Of a DNA stretch of 64,000 nucleotides, positions 10,201 through 17,169 are shown piece by piece. Below the pieces are notes generated by a model that made no database searches, was not told the DNA's origin, and saw only the letters and a program-made list of their open reading frames with translations. The first letter of the stretch is position 1, and every line of letters begins with the position of its first letter. The position numbers and the translations under genes are program-made. The stretch is taken from assembly GCF_004137345.1 (NCBI RefSeq), contig NZ_SDWV01000016.1, positions 44,159 through 108,158 of the forward strand, read 5' to 3'. This DNA is from Nocardioides zhouii (GTDB taxonomy: Bacteria > Actinomycetota > Actinomycetes > Propionibacteriales > Nocardioidaceae).

Positions 10201-10485
10201 TACGCCGTCAACGCAGGCGCCGTCGACGAGCTCCTCGGCGGCCCGACCCGGGCATCCGGTGCCGCGCTGGTGCAGCTGCGCGCGGGCAGCGACCTTCCCA
10301 AGGTGCAGCAGCAGGCACCGCAGGTCGCGGACGCCGACGGCCTCCTGACCATCGAGCGCCAGCTCATGCAGGCGGCAGAGGTGGTCCGGAGCGAGGACTT
10401 CGTGGCGCGCCCCGGACCCCACTGCGAGCGGTGTCCGTTCCACGCCGTCTGCCCCACCAAGGCCTCCGGATCGGTGCTGTCATGA
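7282..10485 (+). CDS. adnA: AdnA-like helicase-nuclease subunit (DNA double-strand-break resection)
   Basis: 1067 aa. An N-terminal UvrD-type motor has Walker A GPGTGKTTTLVEA, motif Ia LTFSRKAAEQM, motif II FVDEYQDTDPSQ, QSIYGFRG and the helicase motif LLTAHRAKGLEW. A C-terminal RecB-family nuclease follows with VVVIDLKTGKYLPTDKS and NPQLGLYQYA. Cysteines in LLTCPAQWF and in the terminal CERCPFHAVC have the spacing of AddB/Cas4-type iron-sulphur nucleases. The partner gene starts inside its stop codon (ATGA). In mycobacteria AdnA and AdnB form an ATP-driven end-resecting heterodimer. Start is GTG at 7282. Confidence 0.9.
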   Translation: MSTTTRYRLVAPDREVVVPELDEHQQRVVDHEGGPLLVLAGPGTGKTTTLVEAIVDRAHHGGGVLALTFSRKAAEQMRDRVTARMGATTTAITCSTFHSFAYSLVRRYAPTELYAAPLRLLSAPEQDVVLSELLTTAPESVVWPDGLRAAVGTRGFAREVQDVLARARERGLDPQDLVELGRAEGLPVFEAAGHFMEQFLDVMAAQSAIDYPDLIARAVIEATRHRDELRAEFGHVFVDEYQDTDPSQVELLHQICGDGRNLTVVGDPDQSIYGFRGAEVRGILDFPREFPRADGRPAEVVALGTTRRFGSRLLAVSRRVAGRIAVSGSIPVEAFERFRAPEPAGTEWGPGRVDVLTFDTQRAEVEHVADLLRRAHLEDDVPWGEMAVLVRSGRASVPPLRRALVAAGIPVEVARDEVPLVREPAVVPLLDALRLVVDREVDDPQDPDFVTPERVEALLVSPLGGLDATDLRGLARGLRANDDTGASSPQLVRRAVLDPTYLDEVEVVAGVDKARRLARLLASAAEVDESGGTVEDVLWALWSGTEWGARLRSLTERGGHGARLAHRDLDAVCALFETAARAEERIRRSSVAEFLHMLRAQQIPGDTLADHGVRGESVRLLTAHRAKGLEWRLVVVTHVQEGGWPDLRRRGSLLGADRISRDGLLPEVTRSAMLAEERRLFYVACTRARQRLVVTAEKSPDDDGEQPSRFLAELGHQPIHAVGRPQRPLSLVGLVADLRKVLGDPGAAPALRDAAAERLVRLADTEAHGRPVVPAADPSTWWGMRALSRSDRPVRPDATPVALSASALDGLLTCPAQWFLAREAGGEQTSSASQGFGNLVHALADRVARGEIAQHGDVAAAVDDLMAHVDHVWDRLAFRTPWSRSRERVALHAALSRFLAWHRRPGASTRVETEVSFRAEVSLPDGQRVLLNGRADRLEVDDDGKVVVIDLKTGKYLPTDKSLPDNPQLGLYQYAVNAGAVDELLGGPTRASGAALVQLRAGSDLPKVQQQAPQVADADGLLTIERQLMQAAEVVRSEDFVARPGPHCERCPFHAVCPTKASGSVLS

Positions 10486-13400
10486 CCACCCTCGCCCCGC
10501 CCCCCGTCGACATCACCACGCCCGAGCAGCTCCGCGAGGTGATGGACGCCGACTTCGTCTTCAGCGACGAGCAGTTCCAGGCCATCACCGCGCCCCTCGA
10601 GCCGGCCGTGATCATCGCCGGCGCCGGCTCCGGCAAGACCACGGTCATGGCGGCCCGGGTCGTCTGGCTGATCGCGACCGGACGTGTCGCCCCCCACGAG
10701 ATCCTGGGCCTCACCTTCACCACCAAGGCGACGGCCGAGCTCGCCACGCGAATCCGGGACAACCTCGCCCGGGCACGCCTCATCGACCCCGATCGTCAGC
10801 GCGCGGTCGACGCGGAGGAACCGGACGAGGCCGATGAGCCGACCGTCTCGACCTATCACTCCTACGCAGCGAACCTCCTCGCCGAGCACGGTCTCCGCAT
10901 CGGGCACGAGCCCGACTCCCGGCTCATCGCCGACGCCCTCCGCTACCAGCTCGCGGGGCGTGCCGTGCAGCGCCACGTACGGCCCGTCGAGCACCTCACC
11001 GACTCCCCGCCCCACGCGATCGCAGGACTGTTGGCGCTCGACGGCCAGCTCAGCGAGCACCTCGTCGACCCTGATGTGCTGCGCGCCCACGACGCGGCTG
11101 ATCGCGCGCGCTTCGAAGAGGGGATGGTGGGGGAGTCACGCAAGACCTATCTCGACCGCAACCTCAAGGCCATCAGCGCCATTGACCGTCGCGCGGAGCT
11201 GCTCGAGCTCATCGACGGCTACAGGTCGCTCAAGTCGCAGCTCGGACTCGTCGACTTCTCGGACCAGATCGCCCTTGCCGCGCGGTTGGCCCAGGAGTGC
11301 CCCGAGGTGGGCGAGGCCGAGCGCGACAAGTTCAAGGTCGTGCTGTTGGACGAGTACCAGGACACCTCTGTCGCCCAGGCGATGATGTTGAGCCGCCTCT
11401 TCTCCGGCACCGACGCGGAGCACGGTCGGGGACATGCCGTGACGGCGGTCGGTGACCCCAACCAGGCGATCTACGGCTGGCGCGGTGCCTCGGTCTCCAA
11501 CATCCTCGACTTCGACAAGGACTTCCCCGCCCGCGAGGGGCGCGCCCGGCGCTTCACGCTGGCGGTCAACCGTCGCTCCGACCGCCGCATCCTCGAGACC
11601 GCGAACCACCTCGCGGCCACCCTCTACGACACCACGCCGGACTCCGGACGTCTCGTCCCGGCAGACGATGCAGGCCCGGGCGAGGTCGGTGTGACCGTCC
11701 ACGCGACGTGGGACGACGAGCTCGACTGGCTCGCCGACCGCGTACGCCGATCGCACGCGACGATGGACGAGCCCGCCTGGCGTGGCATCGGCGTGCTCAC
11801 CCGCGACAACTCGCACGCCGCGGCGGTCTTCGACCGGCTGAGCGAGCACGAGATCCCCGTCGAGATCGTCGGTCTGAAGGGGCTGCTCCGGCTGCCCGAG
11901 GTGGCCGAGGTCGTCGCGATGCTCACGCTCATCGGCGACGTCACCGCCAACGCCGACCTGCTGACCGTCCTGAGCGGCGCCCGCTGGGCCGTCGGGCCGC
12001 GCGACCTCGCCCTCCTGGGCCGACGCTCGCGCGACATCGCCGGCAGGCACGGGTCTGACGGCGCGGAGGTGCCGCTGGAGACCGAGCTGCTCGGTGCCGT
12101 CGACGGTGCCGACCCCACCGAGATCGCGTCGCTCTCCGACGCCCTCGCCGACCCGGGCGACCTCGACTACAGCCCCGAGGCGCGCGAGCGGTTCACGCTG
12201 CTGTCCGACGAGCTGCGGAGGCTGCGCCAGGCGGCGGGCGAGCCCCTCCTCGATCTCGTCCGGCGCATCATCGACGTGACGGGGATCGACGTCGAGCTCG
12301 CCTCGTCGAGCTCGCCGGCGGCCGCTGCGCGTCGCGACAACCTCGACCTCTTCGTCCAGGCCGTCTCGGAGTTCCAGGGTCTCGACGGCCAGATCACCCT
12401 GGCCGCCCTCCTCGCGTGGCTCGAGGCCGAGGACGAGTTCGGGCAGGGGCTCGACGTGGCGACGCCCAGCGAGGCCGACTCCGTCAAGCTCCTGACCGTC
12501 CACCGGGCGAAGGGCCTCGAGTGGCACACGGTGTTCCTGGTGGGCGTCTGTGAGGAGAAGTTCCCGACCACCCAGGGACGCTCGACGTCGGTCACCGTCC
12601 CGCACGTCCTGCCGGTGGCGCTGCGGGGCGACAGCCAGGACCTGGCTCCATTGAGGGGCTACACGCCTGACGACATCGAGTCGTTCAAGAAGGAGACCAA
12701 GGCGCGTGACGCCGTGGAGGAGCTCCGGCTCGCCTACGTCGCCTGGACCCGCGCCAAGCACCGGCTCTTCGTCTCGGCGTGGTGCTTCGCACCGCACCGC
12801 AAGACGGGGACCGGCCCGTCTGCCTACGCCCGCGCCACCCGCGAGGCGGTCGAGTCGTGGGGCGAGGTCCCCGAGCGATGGCAGGACTGCCCGCAGCGGG
12901 GAGACGCCAACCCCTACGCAGCTGTCGTCGCCGACCTGCCCTGGCCCATCTCGCACCACACGCCGGAGGTCGAGCGCCGGCACGAGGCCGCCCGGGTCCT
13001 GGCCGCCGTACGGTGGGGGCCGTGGCAGCCCGCCCCCGTCGACGACCTCCTCGTCCAGGAGCGGATCGAGGCGTGGGACCGCGAGATCGATCGTCTGGTC
13101 GCCGAGGCCTCCCGCGGCGAGGACGGTGACCGCCGCGTTCCGCTGCCGAGCAGCCTCTCGGCGACGGCTCTCGCCCGGCTGCGCGACCAGCCCGACGAGT
13201 TCGCCCGCGACCTCGTACGCCCGATGCCCCGACCTCCTGCGTCGCAGGCGAGGTTCGGCACACGCTTCCACGCCTGGGTGGAAGGCCGACTCGGCCAGCA
13301 GCAGCTGCTGCTCGATCCCGACGACCTGCCCGGCCGCTACGACTCGGGCATCGAGGACGATGCCGACCTCCAGATCCTGCAGGACGCCTTCGAGGCCGGA

Positions 13401-13715
13401 CCGTTCGCCGACCGCGCCCCGCACGCCGTCGAGGCGCCCTTCGCCCTGGTGCTCGCCGGCCAGGTCGTCCGCGGCCGCATCGACGCGGTGTACGCCGAAC
13501 CGGACGGCGGGTTCCTCGTCGTCGACTGGAAGACCAGCCGCCACGAGACCTCCGACCCACTCCAGCTCGCGCTCTACCGCCTCGCTTGGTCGGAGCTCAC
13601 CGGCACCCCGCTCGAGCAGGTGCGGGCTGCGTTCCACTACGTGAGGTCCGGCCGCACCGTCGAGCCGCCCGACCTCCCCGACCGCGCCGGCCTGGAGCAG
13701 CTCCTCGAGCTCTGA
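10482..13715 (+). CDS. adnB: AdnB-like helicase-nuclease subunit
   Basis: 1077 aa from an ATG that overlaps the adnA stop. Motor motifs: IAGAGSGKTTVMAARV, LTFTTKATAELATRI, VLLDEYQDTSVAQ, GDPNQAIYGWRGAS and LLTVHRAKGLEWHTVF. The C-terminal nuclease shows RFGTRFHAWVEG and FLVVDWKTSRHETSDPLQLALYRLAW, the Asp/Lys pair of RecB-type nucleases. Unlike AdnA it lacks the C-terminal cysteine cluster. It is the second motor and nuclease of the AdnAB complex acting at DNA double-strand breaks. It lies in the same order as in mycobacteria (adnA-adnB, then nudC and uvrD2). Confidence 0.92.
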   Translation: MTTLAPPPVDITTPEQLREVMDADFVFSDEQFQAITAPLEPAVIIAGAGSGKTTVMAARVVWLIATGRVAPHEILGLTFTTKATAELATRIRDNLARARLIDPDRQRAVDAEEPDEADEPTVSTYHSYAANLLAEHGLRIGHEPDSRLIADALRYQLAGRAVQRHVRPVEHLTDSPPHAIAGLLALDGQLSEHLVDPDVLRAHDAADRARFEEGMVGESRKTYLDRNLKAISAIDRRAELLELIDGYRSLKSQLGLVDFSDQIALAARLAQECPEVGEAERDKFKVVLLDEYQDTSVAQAMMLSRLFSGTDAEHGRGHAVTAVGDPNQAIYGWRGASVSNILDFDKDFPAREGRARRFTLAVNRRSDRRILETANHLAATLYDTTPDSGRLVPADDAGPGEVGVTVHATWDDELDWLADRVRRSHATMDEPAWRGIGVLTRDNSHAAAVFDRLSEHEIPVEIVGLKGLLRLPEVAEVVAMLTLIGDVTANADLLTVLSGARWAVGPRDLALLGRRSRDIAGRHGSDGAEVPLETELLGAVDGADPTEIASLSDALADPGDLDYSPEARERFTLLSDELRRLRQAAGEPLLDLVRRIIDVTGIDVELASSSSPAAAARRDNLDLFVQAVSEFQGLDGQITLAALLAWLEAEDEFGQGLDVATPSEADSVKLLTVHRAKGLEWHTVFLVGVCEEKFPTTQGRSTSVTVPHVLPVALRGDSQDLAPLRGYTPDDIESFKKETKARDAVEELRLAYVAWTRAKHRLFVSAWCFAPHRKTGTGPSAYARATREAVESWGEVPERWQDCPQRGDANPYAAVVADLPWPISHHTPEVERRHEAARVLAAVRWGPWQPAPVDDLLVQERIEAWDREIDRLVAEASRGEDGDRRVPLPSSLSATALARLRDQPDEFARDLVRPMPRPPASQARFGTRFHAWVEGRLGQQQLLLDPDDLPGRYDSGIEDDADLQILQDAFEAGPFADRAPHAVEAPFALVLAGQVVRGRIDAVYAEPDGGFLVVDWKTSRHETSDPLQLALYRLAWSELTGTPLEQVRAAFHYVRSGRTVEPPDLPDRAGLEQLLEL

Positions 13716-13725
13716 GGTCCGTACG

Positions 13726-14436
13726 TCAGGCCAGGGCGGCCGTGAGCGCGATCTCGACCATCTCGCCGAAGGTCTGCTCGCGCTCCTGCGAGGTGGTCTC
13801 CTCGCCGGTGACGATGTGGTCGGAGACAGTGCAGATCGCGAGGGCCTTGCGGCCGTACTTCGCGGCGAGGGTGTAGAGCCCGCTGGCCTCCATCTCGACG
13901 CCGAGCACGCCGTACTTCACCATCTCGCCGAGCAGCTCGGGGCGGGCGGCGTAGAACGAGTCGCTGGAGAAGATCAGCCCGACGTGGAAGGGCGAGCCGC
14001 CCTCGCGCGCCTCGGCGGCCTCGACCGCTCCGCGCAGCAGGCCGAAGTCGGCGACGGGCGCGTAGTCGAGGCCGTGGAAGGCGATCCGGTTCATCGAGGA
14101 GTCGGTGCAGGCGCCCGAGGCGATGATGACGTCGCGGATCCCGACCTCGTCGGTCACCGCGCCGCACGAGCCGACGCGGACGATCGATTGCACGTCGTAG
14201 TCCCGGAACAGCTCGTTGACGTAGATCGCCATCGACGGCTGGCCCATGCCGGAGCCCTGTACGGAGACCGGCTGGCCGCGCCACGTGCCGGTGAAGCCGT
14301 ACATCCCGCGGACCTCGCTGTAGCAGCGGGCGTCGTCGAGGAAGGTCTCCGCGATCCACTTCGCCCGCAGCGGATCGCCGGGCAGCAGGACGGTGGGTGC
14401 GATGTCGCCGGGCCGGGCGCCGATGTGCGTGCTCAC
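13726..14436 (-). CDS. deoD: Purine-nucleoside phosphorylase, DeoD type
   Basis: 236 aa from a GTG giving VSTHIGARPGDIAPTV; a GTG three codons upstream (14445) is an alternative. Family motifs: VLLPGDPLRAKWIAETFL (phosphate binding), RGMYGFTGTWRG, GSGMGQPSMAIY, VGSCGAVTDEVGIRDVI, GVEMEASGLY (nucleoside ribose binding) and TVSDHI with the catalytic Asp. The hexameric enzyme cleaves purine ribo- and deoxyribonucleosides with phosphate. It is encoded opposite to adnAB and divergent from nudC with only about 30 bp between starts, so the two promoters overlap. Confidence 0.96.
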   Translation of the reverse strand: MSTHIGARPGDIAPTVLLPGDPLRAKWIAETFLDDARCYSEVRGMYGFTGTWRGQPVSVQGSGMGQPSMAIYVNELFRDYDVQSIVRVGSCGAVTDEVGIRDVIIASGACTDSSMNRIAFHGLDYAPVADFGLLRGAVEAAEAREGGSPFHVGLIFSSDSFYAARPELLGEMVKYGVLGVEMEASGLYTLAAKYGRKALAICTVSDHIVTGEETTSQEREQTFGEMVEIALTAALA

Positions 14437-14468
14437 CCCGCGCACGCTACCGACTACCGTGGGAAAAC

Positions 14469-15392
14469 GTGACCTCCGTACGCCCCCTCCCGCACGCCGC
14501 GCTCTCCGCCCACGCCCACAACCGGATCGGCCTGCGCCGCACCGACGAGGCGTGGCTCGACGAGCGGATGTCCGAACCGGCGACGCGGGTGCTGGTCGTG
14601 GCCGGTAACCGGCTCCGGCTCGCGGACGGGTCGGTCGAGTGGGTGACCCCTGATCGCGCGCCGGACGGCACCCGCGTCCTGCTGGGCGAGCGGGACGGCG
14701 TCGTGCACCTCGCGGTGATCGTCGGGCCTGACGACGCGCCCGGCGACCCCGAGGAGTGGGTGCCGCTGCGGGCCGTGCTGACGGCGCTGGCCGAGCACGA
14801 CCCCGACCAGGCCCCGCTGCTCATGCACGCGATCGGCCTGGCCGAGTGGCACCACGCGACCCGCTTCTGTCCCCGCTGCGGCGGCGACCTCGTCAGCCGC
14901 GCGGCCGGCCACGAGCTGCGGTGCACGCAGTGCGACCGCGCCCAGTTCCCCCGCACCGACCCCGCCGTGATCATGGCGATCACGCACGGCGACGGCGACG
15001 ACGAGGCGATCCTGCTCGGCCGCAACCGCAGCTGGCCGCCGGGACGCTGGTCCACGCTCGCCGGGTTCTGCGAGCCGGGGGAGACGCTCGAGGACGCCGT
15101 ACGCCGTGAGGTCGACGAGGAGGTCGGCGTCCGGGTCGGCGAGGTGGCCTACTTCGGCAGCCAGCCGTGGCCGCTGCCGGCGAGCCTGATGCTCGGCTTC
15201 ACGGGCCGCGCCCTCAGCACCGAGATCGACGTGGACGGGGCCGAGATCGAGGAAGCGAGGTGGTGGACCCGCACCGAGCTCGAGGCCGCGGCGCAGTCGG
15301 GCGAGCTCGTGGTGCCACGCGGCGTCTCGATCTCGTCGTCGCTCATCGAGAGCTGGTTCGGCCGTCCGCTCGAGGGTCCCGGCTGGGACTGA
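14469..15392 (+). CDS. nudC: NADH pyrophosphatase / NAD-capped RNA decapping Nudix hydrolase
   Basis: 307 aa from a GTG. The zinc ribbon CPRCGGDLVSRAAGHELRCTQC precedes FPRTDPAVIMAI, the Nudix box GFCEPGETLEDAVRREVDEEVGV is complete, and the NudC-specific SQPWPLPASLMLGF follows. The family hydrolyses NADH to NMNH and AMP and removes NAD caps from RNA; zinc is structural and a divalent metal sits in the Nudix box. Its position between adnB and uvrD2 is the same as in mycobacteria. Confidence 0.95.
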   Translation: MTSVRPLPHAALSAHAHNRIGLRRTDEAWLDERMSEPATRVLVVAGNRLRLADGSVEWVTPDRAPDGTRVLLGERDGVVHLAVIVGPDDAPGDPEEWVPLRAVLTALAEHDPDQAPLLMHAIGLAEWHHATRFCPRCGGDLVSRAAGHELRCTQCDRAQFPRTDPAVIMAITHGDGDDEAILLGRNRSWPPGRWSTLAGFCEPGETLEDAVRREVDEEVGVRVGEVAYFGSQPWPLPASLMLGFTGRALSTEIDVDGAEIEEARWWTRTELEAAAQSGELVVPRGVSISSSLIESWFGRPLEGPGWD

Positions 15393-15400
15393 CCCTCAGG

Positions 15401-15859
15401 TCAGTCGCACTGGTCGCAGATGCCCGTGGCGGGCATCGCGATGAAGCAGTGCGGGCACAGCTTGTCGACGATCCGGTCGCTCGCCGCGACTCGGGGGCGG
15501 CTCGTCGTGGTGGCGCGCGTCGTAGTGGCGCGAGGCGTACGGGGCGTGGTCGACCGGGTGCCGGGCACGCGCTCGGCGACGGGCGGGGAGTCGTCACGGA
15601 TGTCGAAGCCGAGGCGGACGAGCGCCTTGCTCGCCGCGGCCGAACCACCCGGGATGTCGGCGGCGGTCAGCGTGCGGCCCGTGGCGAGGCCGTGGGCGAT
15701 CCCGGCGATCGCGGCGGCGTCGTACTCCCGGCCGTGGTGCAGCAGGACGTGGGTGGAGACGCCTCCGCGCACGAGCATGTAGTTGCCCCCGCCCGCCGCG
15801 TCCCAGGTCTCGATGGCGGTGAGGACGTGAGGACGGTCGATCGAGTTCAGCAGGGACAC
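15401..15859 (-). CDS. Uncharacterised protein with C-terminal zinc-ribbon-like motif
   Basis: 152 aa from a GTG. The N-terminal about 80 residues are mixed and soluble-looking (NSIDRPHVLTAIETWDAAGG, then ATGRTLTAADIPGGSAAASKAL). A Thr/Arg/Pro-rich linker follows at about residues 100-125, and the tail KLCPHCFIAMPATGICDQCD holds two CxxC pairs that could bind one zinc. It is convergent with nudC (8 bp gap). I do not recognise the family; the tail suggests a small metal-binding module and the linker suggests flexible tethering. Confidence 0.65.
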   Translation of the reverse strand: MSLLNSIDRPHVLTAIETWDAAGGGNYMLVRGGVSTHVLLHHGREYDAAAIAGIAHGLATGRTLTAADIPGGSAAASKALVRLGFDIRDDSPPVAERVPGTRSTTPRTPRATTTRATTTSRPRVAASDRIVDKLCPHCFIAMPATGICDQCD

Positions 15860-15902
15860 GACAGCAGGCTAACCCCGACGGTCCGACACGGTCCGGCCAG
15901 CC

Positions 15903-16154
15903 TCACGAAAGCGTCGCCAGCTTCTCCTTGATCTGGGCCACGGAGGGGTTCGTCAGGGTGCTGCCGTCGGTGAACAGGAGGGTCGGCACGGTCTGGTTGC
16001 CGCCGTTGGCCTGCTCCACCGTGAATGCCGCATCCGGCTGCTGCTCGATGTCGACGATGTCGAAGGTGATGCCCTCGCGGTCGAGCTGGCTCTTGAGGCG
16101 GTGGCAGTAGCCGCACCAGGGCGTGGTGAACATCGTGAACTGGTTGTCGGACAT
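15903..16154 (-). CDS. mrx1: Mycoredoxin-1-like glutaredoxin
   Basis: 83 aa. The active site is TPWCGYCHRLK at about residue 13, with the cis-Pro loop TVPTLLFTDGSTLTNPS near the end; these features closely follow mycobacterial Mrx1, which reduces mycothiol mixed disulphides. The gene lies between nudC and uvrD2, as in other actinobacteria, and supports a mycothiol-based thiol system in this organism. The start ATG sits 8 codons before the active-site segment as is usual. Confidence 0.9.
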   Translation of the reverse strand: MSDNQFTMFTTPWCGYCHRLKSQLDREGITFDIVDIEQQPDAAFTVEQANGGNQTVPTLLFTDGSTLTNPSVAQIKEKLATLS

Positions 16155-16189
16155 GTCCGGTCCAACGATGCTGCGCCCGCGAGCATTCC

Positions 16190-16663
16190 CTAGCAGGACC
16201 GGCCGGGGTCGATGCGCTCGATCACTGTCTCGCTGATCCGGCGCAGTGCCGCGAGGTCGTCGGCCGCCACGGCGTCGACCAGCAGGTGTCGGACCCGCGC
16301 CACGTGGCCGGGAGCGGCCGCGACGACCTTCACCCAGCCGGCGTCGGTGAGCACCGCGTTCGTACGCCGTCCGGCGCCGGGGATGCGCTCGCGGCGGAGC
16401 AGGCCCTGGGCCTCCAGCCGCTTGACGACGTGGGACAGGCGCGAGAGCGAGGAGGAGGTGGCCGCGGCGATGTCGCTCATCTGGAGGGTGCGGTCGTCCC
16501 GCTCGGAGAGCACCGCCAGGACCATGTACTCGAAGAAGGTGAGCCCCTGCTCCGACTGGAGCTGCGCGTCGAGGGCGCCGGGCAGCTTGATCAGCAGCGC
16601 CGCGGCCGCCATCCAGCCCGCGAGCTCGTCGTCGCTCAGCCAGCGGGGCTCCTCGGTGGTCAC
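16190..16663 (-). CDS. MarR-family transcriptional regulator
   Basis: 157 aa with a winged-helix core: LTFFEYMVLAVLSERDDRTLQMSDIAAATSSSLSRLSHVVKRLEAQGLLRRE, followed by the wing GAGRRTNAVLTDAGW. Dimerising helices flank it. MarR proteins usually repress a divergent target and release DNA on ligand or thiol signals; no cysteine lies in the DNA-binding core, the only one being at the C-terminus (PGRSC). It is divergent from a DoxX-family gene and the intergenic DNA holds two related palindromes (16684-16701 and 16715-16732), so control of both genes is likely. Confidence 0.9.
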   Translation of the reverse strand: MTTEEPRWLSDDELAGWMAAAALLIKLPGALDAQLQSEQGLTFFEYMVLAVLSERDDRTLQMSDIAAATSSSLSRLSHVVKRLEAQGLLRRERIPGAGRRTNAVLTDAGWVKVVAAAPGHVARVRHLLVDAVAADDLAALRRISETVIERIDPGRSC

Positions 16664-16683
16664 GCGATCGAGGCTAGCGGAAT

Positions 16684-16701
16684 AACTTGATGCATCAAGT
16701 T
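16684..16701. promoter_or_regulatory. Perfect 18-bp palindrome, probable MarR operator (distal copy)
   Basis: The sequence aacttgatgcatcaagtt is a perfect inverted repeat located 20 bp before the MarR start on the other strand. Its size and the TTGAT/ATCAA half sites fit MarR-family operators. A second, less perfect copy lies 31 bp further on. Confidence 0.75.
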
Positions 16702-16714
16702 CTTCTCCTGAGAG

Positions 16715-16732
16715 TTATTGACGCCTCAAGTT
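16715..16732. promoter_or_regulatory. Imperfect second copy of the MarR operator
   Basis: ttattgacgcctcaagtt matches the perfect operator at 13 of 18 positions, including TTGA and TCAAGTT. It lies about three helical turns from the first copy, on the same face of the DNA, and 17 bp before the DoxX start codon, a position that would block translation initiation-proximal transcription of doxX. Confidence 0.6.
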
Positions 16733-16749
16733 CTCTGAAGGAGACCCCC

Positions 16750-17121
16750 ATGAACATCACCCTGTGGATCATCGCCATCGTCCTCGCCGTCGCGTTCGGC
16801 GCGGCCGGCTTCATGAAGGCCACCACGCCCAAGGCCAAGCTCGCCGAGAACATGGACTGGGTCGAGGACTTCTCCGAGCGGACCGTGAAGCTCATCGGTG
16901 TCGTCGAGATCCTCGGTGCGATCGGCCTGGTCATGCCCGCCGCACTCGACATCGCCCCCGTGCTCACGCCCCTCGCCGCGAGCGGGCTCGCCCTCACGAT
17001 GGTGCTCGCAGCGGCCACCCACGCCCGCCGCAAGGAGTTCTCGATGATCGGCGTCAACGTGGTCCTGGGCGGGCTCGCGCTGTTCGTCGCGATCATGCGG
17101 TTCGGGTCGCAGTCGTTCTGA
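16750..17121 (+). CDS. DoxX-family membrane protein
   Basis: 123 aa with four hydrophobic segments (about residues 4-22, 48-68, 71-91, 99-117) and the DoxX-like pattern FGAAGFMKATTPKAKLAE after the first helix, then VEILGAIGLVMPA. Start ATG is preceded by a GAAGGAG site. Members are linked in actinobacteria to thiol or oxidant homeostasis and to quinone chemistry, but this protein's function is not established. Divergence from a MarR gene with paired operators suggests inducible expression. Confidence 0.8.
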   Translation: MNITLWIIAIVLAVAFGAAGFMKATTPKAKLAENMDWVEDFSERTVKLIGVVEILGAIGLVMPAALDIAPVLTPLAASGLALTMVLAAATHARRKEFSMIGVNVVLGGLALFVAIMRFGSQSF

Positions 17122-17169
17122 TCGGGCTGTGGAGAGCGGTCGGCCGGCTGTCGGCCCCGGCGCATAGGG

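Noticed and set aside
11136..13637. 833-codon minus-strand frame opposite adnB
   Set aside because: Antisense shadow of a gene with complete helicase and nuclease motifs; Val/Asp/Gly-rich without domain.
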